From: Pseudomonas sp. St316 | Lineage (GTDB): Bacteria > Pseudomonadota > Gammaproteobacteria > Pseudomonadales > Pseudomonadaceae | DNA length: 64,000 bases | Direction of reading: 5' to 3' | NCBI RefSeq assembly: GCF_018325905.1 | Contig: NZ_AP021901.1 | Coordinates: forward strand, 372,001-436,000 | Shown here: one piece after another, positions 56,428 through 64,000 of the stretch | How the letters are laid out: each line of letters opens with the position of its first letter | Numbering within the stretch: the stretch's first letter is position 1 | Notes under the pieces: generated by a model | Database searches by the model: none | What the model saw: the letters and a program-made list of their open reading frames with translations, nothing else | What the model was told of the DNA's origin: nothing | Made by a program: the position numbers and the translations under genes

Positions 56428-57309
56428 CTAGGCTTGTCCGGCGAGGCACCACTGCAACGCGCTTCGCCAGTCAGGCTGGCTCACCCCCCACTCCTTGAGC
56501 AGGGGTGTGCAGTCCAGGCGCGAGTTCGGCGGCCGCGGGGCCGGAGTCGGATAGGCGCTCGACGCAATGGGCTCAAGCAGTGCGCACGGCTTGTGCCGTT
56601 CGAGCAGGTTTTCGCCGATGGCCTGGGCGAAACCGAACCAGGATGTCTCGCCCCGGGCTGTCAGGTGATAGGTGCCCCAGGCGCCGGGTTGGCCGGCTTG
56701 CCAGCGCTCGATCAGTTGCGCGGTGCTGTCGGCAATGGTGCCCGCCCAGGTCGGTGCACCGATTTGATCGGCAACCACCCGCAATTGCGGTTTTTCTTGC
56801 AACAGGCGTTGCATGGTCAACAGGAAATTGCGGCCCTCGGTGGAGTACACCCAACTGGTGCGCAGTATCAGGTGCTGGCCGCCAGCCTGGCGGATGGCGT
56901 TTTCGCCGGCCAGTTTGCTGCGTCCGTAGACACTGAGTGGGTTGGGCGTGTCGTCCTCGGTATAGGGGGCGGGCTTGAGGCCATCGAAGACGTAGTCGGT
57001 GGAGTAATGAATCAGCGGGACGCCCAGTGCAACCGCTGCCTGGGCCAGAATGCCCGGTGCCGTGGCATTGATGGCAAACGCCCGTTCCGGTTCACTTTCG
57101 GCCTGATCGACGGCCGTGTGGGCGGCGGCATTGATGATCAGGCCGGGCTTGAGGGCTTCGACGGACGCGCGCAGGGAGTCCGGTTGCGCCAGATCGAGTT
57201 GCTCGCTACCGCGTACGATCAACTCGCCCAGGTCGCTCAGGCGCGACTGGAGGGCCCGGGAAACCTGGCCATTCTGGCCGATGATCAGGATGCGCAAGGG
57301 AGCATTCAT
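56428..57309 (-). CDS. rmlD: dTDP-4-dehydrorhamnose reductase
   Basis: A 293-residue SDR-type enzyme that completes dTDP-L-rhamnose. The cofactor motif IIGQNGQVSRAL lies near residue 9, STDYVFDG near 100, and YGRSKLAGENAI holds the catalytic Tyr and Lys at about 127-138. ATG 57309 ([15 protein letters not shown]) overlaps the rmlC stop by four bases; the longer frame upstream is antisense to the family. It is the last gene of the rml operon. Confidence 0.93.
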   Translation of the reverse strand: MNAPLRILIIGQNGQVSRALQSRLSDLGELIVRGSEQLDLAQPDSLRASVEALKPGLIINAAAHTAVDQAESEPERAFAINATAPGILAQAAVALGVPLIHYSTDYVFDGLKPAPYTEDDTPNPLSVYGRSKLAGENAIRQAGGQHLILRTSWVYSTEGRNFLLTMQRLLQEKPQLRVVADQIGAPTWAGTIADSTAQLIERWQAGQPGAWGTYHLTARGETSWFGFAQAIGENLLERHKPCALLEPIASSAYPTPAPRPPNSRLDCTPLLKEWGVSQPDWRSALQWCLAGQA

Positions 57310-57851
57310 GGGAACAGGTCTGCCTCGTGCAAGGTCTTGCCGTTCTGGTCCTTGGCCGAGAGGATCGGCGCGCCTTCGAGCTCCCAATCGATGGCCAACT
57401 GCGGATCGTCCCAGCGAATGCACCGCTCGGCCGAGGGGGCGTAGTAATCAGTGGTCTTGTAGAGGAAGTCCGCTGATTCGCTCAGTACGACGAAACCGTG
57501 GGCGAAACCTGGCGGGACCCACATCTGCCGGTGGTTCTGCGCCGACAGTCGTACGCTGGCCCATTGGCCGAAGGTCGGCGAGCTGCGGCGGATGTCCACC
57601 GCGACATCGAGCACTTCCCCCGCCGTGACGCGCACGAGTTTTCCCTGGGCCTGTTCGATCTGATAATGCAGGCCCCGCAGCACGCCCCTGGTGGAGCGTG
57701 AATGGTTGTCCTGGACGAACTGCAGGGTGCAGCCAGTCGCCTCGGCAAACGCCCGGGCATTGAAGCTTTCGTAGAAAAAACCCCGGTCGTCGCCAAAGAC
57801 TTTCGGTTCGATGACCAGGACGTCTGGCAAGCGAGTGGCGATGACATTCAT
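57306..57851 (-). CDS. rmlC: dTDP-4-dehydrorhamnose 3,5-epimerase
   Basis: A 181-residue cupin-fold epimerase. Key segments are [34 protein letters not shown] with the catalytic His, and [27 protein letters not shown] with the active-site Tyr. The full length matches the family. It overlaps both neighbours by four bases. Confidence 0.94.
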   Translation of the reverse strand: MNVIATRLPDVLVIEPKVFGDDRGFFYESFNARAFAEATGCTLQFVQDNHSRSTRGVLRGLHYQIEQAQGKLVRVTAGEVLDVAVDIRRSSPTFGQWASVRLSAQNHRQMWVPPGFAHGFVVLSESADFLYKTTDYYAPSAERCIRWDDPQLAIDWELEGAPILSAKDQNGKTLHEADLFP

Positions 57852-58720
57852 CGTGTTTCTCCGGCGATATTGAACAAGTACTGGCCGTAGCCGGTCTTGC
57901 CAAAATACTGGGCGCGTTCAAGGACGTGCTCGCGGCTGACCCAGCCTTGCTGGTAGGCAATTTCTTCCAGGCAAGCCACTTTCAGGCCTTGGCGATGTTC
58001 GATGGTCTGCACGTATTGCGAGGCTTCCAGCAGGCTGTCGTGGGTGCCGGTGTCCAGCCAGGCAAAACCACGGCCGAAGCGCTCGACGTGCAGGTCGCCG
58101 CGTTGCAGGTAGGCATTGTTGACGTCGGTGATTTCCAGTTCGCCGCGCTTGGATGGCTTGATGGTCTTGGCGATCTTGATCACGTCGTTGTCGTAGAAAT
58201 ACAGGCCGGTCACCGCGTAGCTGGATTTGGGCGCTGTGGGTTTTTCTTCGATGGACATCGCCCGTCCTTCGGTATCGAAGTCGATCACGCCAAAACGCTC
58301 GGGGTCCTTGACCCAGTAGCCGAACACGGTCGCGCCACTCTGCCGGTTGACGGCGGTCTGCAGTTGTTCGCCAAAATGCTGGCCGTGGAAAATGTTGTCG
58401 CCCAGGATCAGGCATACCGAGTCGCTGCCAATGAACTGTTCGCCAATCAGGAACGCCTGGGCCAGGCCATCGGGGGTCGGCTGCTCGGCGTAGCTGAACT
58501 GCACGCCAAACTGATGGCCGTCGCCCAAGAGGGCGCGGTATTGCGGCAGATCCTGCGGGGTGGAAATCACCAATATGTCCTTGATGCCGGCGAGCATCAG
58601 TACCGATATCGGGTAATAAATCATCGGTTTGTCATAAACCGGCAAGAGCTGCTTGGAAACGCCAAGGGTGATCGGGTGTAGACGTGTGCCGGAACCGCCG
58701 GCCAGAACAATGCCTTTCAT
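57848..58720 (-). CDS. rmlA: Glucose-1-phosphate thymidylyltransferase
   Basis: A 290-residue nucleotidyltransferase that makes dTDP-glucose. The N-terminal signature [37 protein letters not shown] is complete, followed by [11 protein letters not shown] (about residue 107-) and [21 protein letters not shown]. Four-base overlaps with rmlB and rmlC show tight coupling. Confidence 0.95.
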   Translation of the reverse strand: MKGIVLAGGSGTRLHPITLGVSKQLLPVYDKPMIYYPISVLMLAGIKDILVISTPQDLPQYRALLGDGHQFGVQFSYAEQPTPDGLAQAFLIGEQFIGSDSVCLILGDNIFHGQHFGEQLQTAVNRQSGATVFGYWVKDPERFGVIDFDTEGRAMSIEEKPTAPKSSYAVTGLYFYDNDVIKIAKTIKPSKRGELEITDVNNAYLQRGDLHVERFGRGFAWLDTGTHDSLLEASQYVQTIEHRQGLKVACLEEIAYQQGWVSREHVLERAQYFGKTGYGQYLFNIAGETR

Positions 58721-59799
58721 GCAATTGCATCCTTGTTGTCGAGCGAGCCCAGGCGCTCGCCCTGATAGCTACCGTCCTGGACACGTTGGCACCACAGCAG
58801 GTTTTCGAGGTACCACTGCACGGTCTTGCGCAGACCGGTCTCGAAGGTTTCCCGAGGCGTCCAGCCCAGTTCCCGTTCGATCTTGCCCGCGTCGATGGCG
58901 TAGCGCAGGTCGTGGCCGGGGCGATCCTGGACGAAGCTGATCAGGTCGGCGTAGTGCTCGACGCCTTCGGGTTTGCGTGGCGCCAGTTCTTCGAGCAGCG
59001 CGCAGATGCTGCGCACCACGTCGATGTTTTTCTGCTCGTTGTGCCCGCCAATGTTGTACGTCTCACCGACCGCGCCTTCGGTGACGACCTTGAGCAATGC
59101 ACGGGCATGGTCTTCGACGAACAGCCAGTCACGCACTTGCTGGCCGTTGCCGTAGACCGGCAGCGGTTTACCGGCCAGGGCATTGAGAATCACCAACGGA
59201 ATCAACTTCTCGGGGAAGTGAAATGGCCCGTAGTTGTTCGAGCAGTTGGTCACCAGCACGGGCAAGCCGTAGGTGCGTTGCCAGGCGCGGACCAGGTGGT
59301 CGGACGCCGCCTTGCTCGCCGAATACGGTGAGCTTGGGGCATAGGGGGTGGTTTCGGTGAACAGGTCGTCCACGCCGTGCAAGTCGCCATACACTTCGTC
59401 GGTGGAAATATGGTGGAAGCGAAACGCGCGCTTCTGCGGCTCGGGCAAGGCCAGCCAATACGCGCGAGTGGCTTCCAGCAGGCTGTAGGTGCCCACGATG
59501 TTGGTCTGGATGAATTCCGCCGGGCCATCGATGGAGCGGTCCACATGGGACTCGGCCGCCAGGTGCATGATGGCCTCGGGCTTGAATCGCGCCAGCAGCG
59601 CACTGACGGTCGCTTGATCGACGATGTCGGCCTGGATGAACTCGTAACGGCTGTCGTGATCGATGCTGCTCAGCGATTCGAGATTGCCGGCATACGTCAG
59701 CTTGTCGAGGTTCAGGACCTGGTGCTCGGTGTCGAGGATCAAGTGCCGTATGAGTGCCGAGCCGATGAAGCCAGCACCGCCAGTGATGAGAATGCGCAT
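58717..59799 (-). CDS. rmlB: dTDP-glucose 4,6-dehydratase
   Basis: A 360-residue extended SDR. The cofactor motif [12 protein letters not shown] lies at residues 5-16, [12 protein letters not shown] at about 80, [11 protein letters not shown] with the active-site Asp/Glu at about 130, and [10 protein letters not shown] with Tyr and Lys at about 160. ATG 59799 (MRILITGG) fits the family; the 24 extra residues of a longer frame do not. It is the first gene of rmlBACD, which supplies dTDP-L-rhamnose for LPS or rhamnolipid. No glycosyltransferase is seen nearby. Confidence 0.95.
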   Translation of the reverse strand: MRILITGGAGFIGSALIRHLILDTEHQVLNLDKLTYAGNLESLSSIDHDSRYEFIQADIVDQATVSALLARFKPEAIMHLAAESHVDRSIDGPAEFIQTNIVGTYSLLEATRAYWLALPEPQKRAFRFHHISTDEVYGDLHGVDDLFTETTPYAPSSPYSASKAASDHLVRAWQRTYGLPVLVTNCSNNYGPFHFPEKLIPLVILNALAGKPLPVYGNGQQVRDWLFVEDHARALLKVVTEGAVGETYNIGGHNEQKNIDVVRSICALLEELAPRKPEGVEHYADLISFVQDRPGHDLRYAIDAGKIERELGWTPRETFETGLRKTVQWYLENLLWCQRVQDGSYQGERLGSLDNKDAIA

Positions 59800-59883
59800 C
59801 CAGTTAAGCCTTTTTCCGTGGGACGACAAAGCATAGGTGCATAGCTTGTCGGCATGGCGGGAGCGGTGCAAGCAAATATCCCA

Positions 59884-59925
59884 TGCACAGCCCCTCCCGA
59901 CACAGCTTCTCAGGAGGGCTGTGCA
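59884..59925. promoter_or_regulatory. Hairpin in the rmlB-kinase/PLP gene divergent gap
   Basis: GCACAGCCCCTCC and GGAGGGCTGTGC are near-perfect complements (one extra C) about 15 bases apart, followed by ATATTTTTG on the plus strand. It could be an attenuator or operator for either divergent gene. No terminator role is obvious because no gene ends here. Confidence 0.4.
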
Positions 59926-60009
59926 TATTTTTGAACAGGAGGGGGTTGCTTATCCCCCGACTCAGTGGCGAGATAGGGACCCGAACAAAACCATTTCAGG
60001 GGTCCTTGT

Positions 60010-62921
60010 ATGCCATTCGCTACGTTGGTTCACCGTGCCAGTTTGCCGAGCCCACAGATCAGCGCCGAACAAGCGCTGGTGCTGCTGCGCTCCAATTACG
60101 GACTCAGCGGTGACCTGCGACCCCTTGGCAGCCACCAGGACCTCAACTACCGCGTCGACAGCGAGCGCGGGCGCTTCGTGTTGAAAATTTGCCACGGCGA
60201 CTACGCTGTCCAGGAAATCCAGGCCCAACATGCTGCCTTGAAGCAGTTGGCCGGACATGACGCGGTGAAAGTACCGCGGGTCATTGCAGCCCTTGACGGG
60301 CAAGACCTGCTGACATTGGACGTCGACGGCCAAGCGGTTCATATGCGACTGCTGGAGTACATCGACGGCCAGTCCCTCACCCAGCTCAAGCACTTGACGC
60401 CCGAGCTGGTGACCGGCCTGGGCCGCCTGTGCGCGGAAATGGACCTGGCCCTGGCGACATTCGACCACCCGGGCCTTGCGCGCACCCTGCAATGGGACGC
60501 GCGCCACGCCCCCGCCCTGGTCGATCACCTGTTGCCGGTCATCGACGACGATCAGCGACGCCAACTGATCGCCGAGATCGCGCAACAGGCCGAGCGGCGC
60601 TTGCAGCCGCTCAAGGCCAGCCTGCCGATGCAGGCGATTCATATGGACATCACCGATGACAACGTGGTCTGGCAGCGCGATGCCCAGCGCCAATGGCAAT
60701 TGCAGGGCGTCATCGATTTCGGCGACCTGATCCGCACCTGGCGCATCACTGACTTGTCGGTGACCTGCGCGGCCCTGCTGCACCATGCCGACGGCGATCC
60801 GTTCTTTATCTTGCCGGCGATCAAGGCCTACCAGGCGGTCAACCCCTTGCAACGCGAAGAGCTGCTGGCGCTATGGCCACTGATCGTGGCACGCGCCGCG
60901 GTACTGGTGCTCAGCGGTGAGCAGCAGGTTTGCATCGACCCGGACAACCAATACAGCCGCGACAACCTGGCGCATGAGTGGGAGATTTTTCGGGTCGCCC
61001 ACTCGGTGCCCTTCGAACTGATGGAAGCGGCGATTCTCACCGCCGTCGGCCACGGCCTGTCGCCGATTGCCAGCGAAGGCTTTGCGCCGCTGCTGCCAAC
61101 TCTGGTGGGACGTGAGTTTGCGCTGATTGACCTGGGTGTACTGAGCCCGCATTTCGAGGCCGGCAATTGGGAGCAGCCGGGGATCGACCAGCGCCTGCTG
61201 AGTGAGGCCGCTGGCGTCCATGGCCTGGCCGCCAGCCGCTACGGGCAGTACCGGTTATCCCGCACTCGGCCGGACAGCGCCGGCGAACCCGATACTTATC
61301 CACTGCACGTGGAGTTGAGCGTTCCCGGGGGACGCCGCTCGAATCCCCGTTCGCAGGGGTCGTGCACAAGGCTGCCGACGGCCTGTTGCAGCTGGACAGC
61401 GCACAGTTGAGCGTGCGGCTGTGGGGCGTGACGTCGCCGCTGCATTCCGGCGCGGCACTGGTCAAGGGGCAGGTGCTGGGCGAAGTGACGGGGCCGTTGC
61501 GGGTCCAGTTGTGCCGTGGCGCCCAGGTGAATCCACCGCTGTTCTGCACGCCCTCCAGGGCACTGGCCTGGCAGGCGCTATGCCCTTCGCCGGCGGTGCT
61601 GCTGGGACTGGCTTGCGATGCCGAGCCGGAGATTGATCCCCAGGTGCTGCTGGCCCGTCGCGATGCGAGCTTTGCCCGTTCGCAGAAGCACTATTACGTC
61701 GATCCGCCGCGTATCGAGCGCGGCTGGCGCAATCACCTGATCGACATGCAGGGCCGCTCCTACCTGGACATGCTCAACAATGTCGCGGTGCTGGGCCATG
61801 GTCATCCACGCATGGCGGCAGTGGCTGCCCGGCAATGGTCGCTGCTCAATACCAACTCGCGTTTCCACTATGCGGCGATTGCCGAATTTTCCGAACGCCT
61901 GCTGGCGTTGGCGCCGTCCAACATGGACCGGGTGTTCCTGGTCAACAGCGGCACCGAGGCCAATGACCTGGCGATCCGCCTGGCCTGGGCCTACAGCGGC
62001 GGGCGGGACATGCTCAGCGTACTGGAGGCCTATCACGGCTGGTCGGTGGCGGCCGATGCGGTCTCGACGTCCATTGCCGACAACCCCCTGGCCCTGAGCA
62101 GCCGCCCGGACTGGGTGCATCCGGTGACGGCACCGAACACCTATCGCGGCGAATTCCGTGGCCTCGACACTGCGCCGGACTACGTGCGCAGCGTGGAACA
62201 CAACCTGGCGAAAATCGCCGAGAGCAAGCGCCAGCTTGCCGGTTTCATCTGCGAACCGGTGTACGGCAACGCCGGTGGGATCGCGCTGCCGCCTGGTTAC
62301 CTGAAGCAGGTCTACGCGAGGGTGCGCGAGCGTGGTGGGGTTTGCATCGCCGACGAAGTACAGGTCGGTTACGGGCGCATGGGCGAGTTTTTCTGGGGCT
62401 TCGAAGAGCAAGGCGTGGTGCCGGACATCATCACCATGGCCAAGGGCATGGGCAACGGCCAGCCGCTGGGCGCGGTCATTACCCGCCGGGAGATCGCCGA
62501 GGCGCTGGAAGCCGAGGGTTATTTCTTTTCGTCGGCCGGAGGCAGCCCGGTCAGTTGCCAGATCGGCATGGCGGTGCTGGATGTCATGGAAGAAGAAAAT
62601 CTCTGGGAAAACGCCCGAGTAGTGGGCGGGCACTTCAAGGCGCGGCTGGAGGCCTTGATCGACCGCTATCCATTGGTCGGCGCGGTCCATGGCTCCGGGT
62701 TCTACCTGGGCGTGGAACTGATCCGCGATCGCGACACGTTGGAGCCGGCCACTGAAGAAACCACGGCGCTGTGCAACCGCCTGCGAGCGTTGGGGATCTT
62801 CATGCAACCGACCGGCGATTACCTGAACATCCTCAAGATCAAACCGCCGATGGTCACCACGCGCCAGAGCGTGGATTTCTTCGTCGATATGCTGGTGAAG
62901 GTCTTGGACGAGGGGTTGTAA
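60010..62921 (+). pseudogene. Fused APH-type kinase / class III PLP enzyme, split by a one-base deletion
   Basis: From ATG 60010 the first frame encodes a kinase domain (about residues 30-330; catalytic HMDITDDN and metal-binding VIDFGD). Then comes a linker with a lysostaphin-like (M23) segment; in this segment the frame breaks at the GGGGG run 61327-61331. The second frame, to 62921, continues SPFAGVVHKAADGLLQLDSAQLSVRLWG and then a complete class III PLP domain (LNNVAVLGHGHPRM, VNSGTEANDLAIRLA, ADEVQVGYGRMG, and the PLP Lys in ITMAKGMGNGQPLG). Restoring one G gives a single protein of about 970 residues, the known length for this fusion. The fusion resembles hydroxylysine kinase joined to a phospholyase. 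It is probably an intact gene if the base is a sequencing loss. Confidence 0.88.
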
Positions 62922-62947
62922 TTCATCTGGAACGCCAAGCCGTTCCC

Positions 62948-63038
62948 GGTGGGAGTGGGCTTGCTCGCGATGACGGTGTCCAAGCCAATAGTGATTTGGC
63001 TGACTCGCCGCTTATCGCGAGCAAGCTCGCTCCCACAG
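62948..63038. repeat. REPIN with a degenerate left arm
   Basis: The left arm GGTGGGAGTGGGCTTGCTCG has two changes from the common type; the right arm, CGCGAGCAAGCTCGCTCCCA and onward to 63038, is typical. It separates the kinase-PLP gene from aguA. Confidence 0.85.
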
Positions 63039-63174
63039 GGTTAGGCGGTCTTTCTAAAATCGATTTTTGTCGATGTTTTCCGCTATTTCAAGATGCTGAT
63101 TAGTTATTTTGACTTTATTAGTCGATATTTATCGTTTATAAAGTTGCCACTTCCCATCGCCCAGGAGATGACCC

Positions 63175-64000
63175 ATGACAACGTTGCACAGCACTCCGCG
63201 CGCGGATGGTTTCCACATGCCTGCCGAGTGGGCGACCCAGACCCAGGTCTGGATGATCTGGCCCGAGCGCCCGGACAACTGGCGCCTGGGCGGCAAGCCC
63301 GCGCAGGCTGCCCACGTAGCGGTCGCCAAGGCTATCGCCCGTTTTGAACCGGTGACCGTGGCGGTGTCTGCGGCCCAGTACGAAAATGCCCGGGCGCGTC
63401 TCGACGTGCCGAATATCCGCCTGGTGGAAATGTCCAGCGACGACGCCTGGGTTCGCGACACAGGGCCGACGTTCGTCATCAATGACAACGGCGAAGTGCG
63501 CGGTGTCGATTGGGATTTCAACGCCTGGGGCGGTTTCGACGGTGGCCTGTATGCGCCGTGGAACCGTGATGCGCAAGTGGCCGGCAAGATCCTTGAGATC
63601 GAGCGCAGCCCGCGTTATCGCACCGAAGGTTTTGTGCTCGAGGGCGGCTCGATCCACGTGGATGGCGAAGGCACCCTGATCACCACCGAAGAGTGCCTGC
63701 TCAACCGCAATCGCAACCCGCACTTGAGCCGTGAAGAGATCGAGGCCGTGCTCAGCGCGCAGTTGGCGGTGGACAAGATCATCTGGCTGCCGGACGGTCT
63801 GTTCAATGACGAAACCGACGGCCACGTGGATAACTTTTGCTGCTACGTGCGGCCAGGCGAAGTCCTGCTTGCCTGGACCGACGACCCGCAAGACCCGAAC
63901 TACGCCCGCTGCCACGCGGCAATGAATGTGCTGCAAAACAGCACTGACGCCAAGGGACGCCCGTTCACAGTGCACAAAATGCCGATTCCGGGGCCGCTGT
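63175..64000 (+). CDS. aguA: Agmatine deiminase, cut by window edge
   Basis: The frame opens at ATG 63175 with AGGAG about seven bases upstream and runs off the end at 64000, giving about 275 of roughly 368 residues. It matches the peptidyl-arginine-deiminase-like family: [23 protein letters not shown] near the start, [15 protein letters not shown] (catalytic Asp region, about residue 85-99), [36 protein letters not shown], and [14 protein letters not shown] with the catalytic His. It converts agmatine to N-carbamoylputrescine. The catalytic Cys near the C-terminus lies beyond the window. Confidence 0.93.
   Translation, partial: MTTLHSTPRADGFHMPAEWATQTQVWMIWPERPDNWRLGGKPAQAAHVAVAKAIARFEPVTVAVSAAQYENARARLDVPNIRLVEMSSDDAWVRDTGPTFVINDNGEVRGVDWDFNAWGGFDGGLYAPWNRDAQVAGKILEIERSPRYRTEGFVLEGGSIHVDGEGTLITTEECLLNRNRNPHLSREEIEAVLSAQLAVDKIIWLPDGLFNDETDGHVDNFCCYVRPGEVLLAWTDDPQDPNYARCHAAMNVLQNSTDAKGRPFTVHKMPIPGPL

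Overview
The window is a chromosomal segment of a high-GC gammaproteobacterium, most likely a member of the Pseudomonas fluorescens complex. The evidence is the gene content and order (serA beside a D-2-hydroxyglutarate dehydrogenase, a long sulfur-scavenging block, gshA-tex-ompR-envZ-rimBK-hslRO-pckA, cysQ-nudE, dctBD-rml) and about seventeen Pseudomonas-type REP/REPIN inverted repeats in nearly every larger intergenic gap. No rRNA, tRNA, CRISPR array, prophage or insertion sequence was seen.

Layout. 1-6.8 kb: the end of an SdiA-regulated-type protein, a FAH-family hydrolase and D2HGDH divergent from serA, a DUF4399 protein, an unusually short solute-binding protein and a methyltransferase. 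6.8-29.4 kb: a sulfur block read leftward apart from a few inserted genes. It holds a MetNIQ-type importer with a DszA-like flavin monooxygenase and two SfnB-type oxidoreductases, an orphan two-repeat protein in an AT-rich pocket, the cystine importer tcyJLN with D-cysteine desulfhydrase, tauABCD, and gshA. Inserted in it are betT with a BetI-like operator, an SDR/LysR divergent pair and an aldo-keto reductase. 29.6-40 kb: housekeeping and stress genes (hotdog thioesterase, tex, ompR-envZ, rimB-rimK, hslR, hslO, pckA). 40-45.3 kb: a DUF1493 ACP-like protein, a RecQ-family helicase, a 3-hydroxyacyl-CoA dehydrogenase with a thioesterase, and a glycine-zipper protein. 45.6-53.1 kb: an FdhF/YdeP-type molybdoenzyme with fdhD and a LysR regulator, a BON-LysM protein, a nucleotidase, nudE (frameshifted), cysQ and another thioesterase. 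53.2-64 kb: dctB-dctD, the dTDP-rhamnose genes rmlBACD, a large fused kinase/PLP enzyme (frameshifted), and the start of agmatine deiminase.

How the genes work together. The sulfur block would import and break down sulfonates, organosulfur compounds, cystine and D-cysteine and feed thiols toward glutathione; cysQ at 51.8 kb clears PAP from sulfate assimilation. SerA and D2HGDH form the known 2-hydroxyglutarate shuttle that drives serine synthesis. OmpR-EnvZ and DctB-DctD are the two complete two-component systems.

Most notable points: (1) three conserved genes (envZ, nudE and the kinase-PLP fusion) each lack one base in a C or G run, a shared signature that points to sequence error unless shown otherwise; (2) the fused kinase-PLP protein may be a bifunctional kinase/ammonia-phospho-lyase rather than an aminotransferase; (3) a solute-binding protein lacks nearly all of its second lobe; (4) an orphan rho-independent terminator at 45.46 kb suggests an unannotated small RNA.
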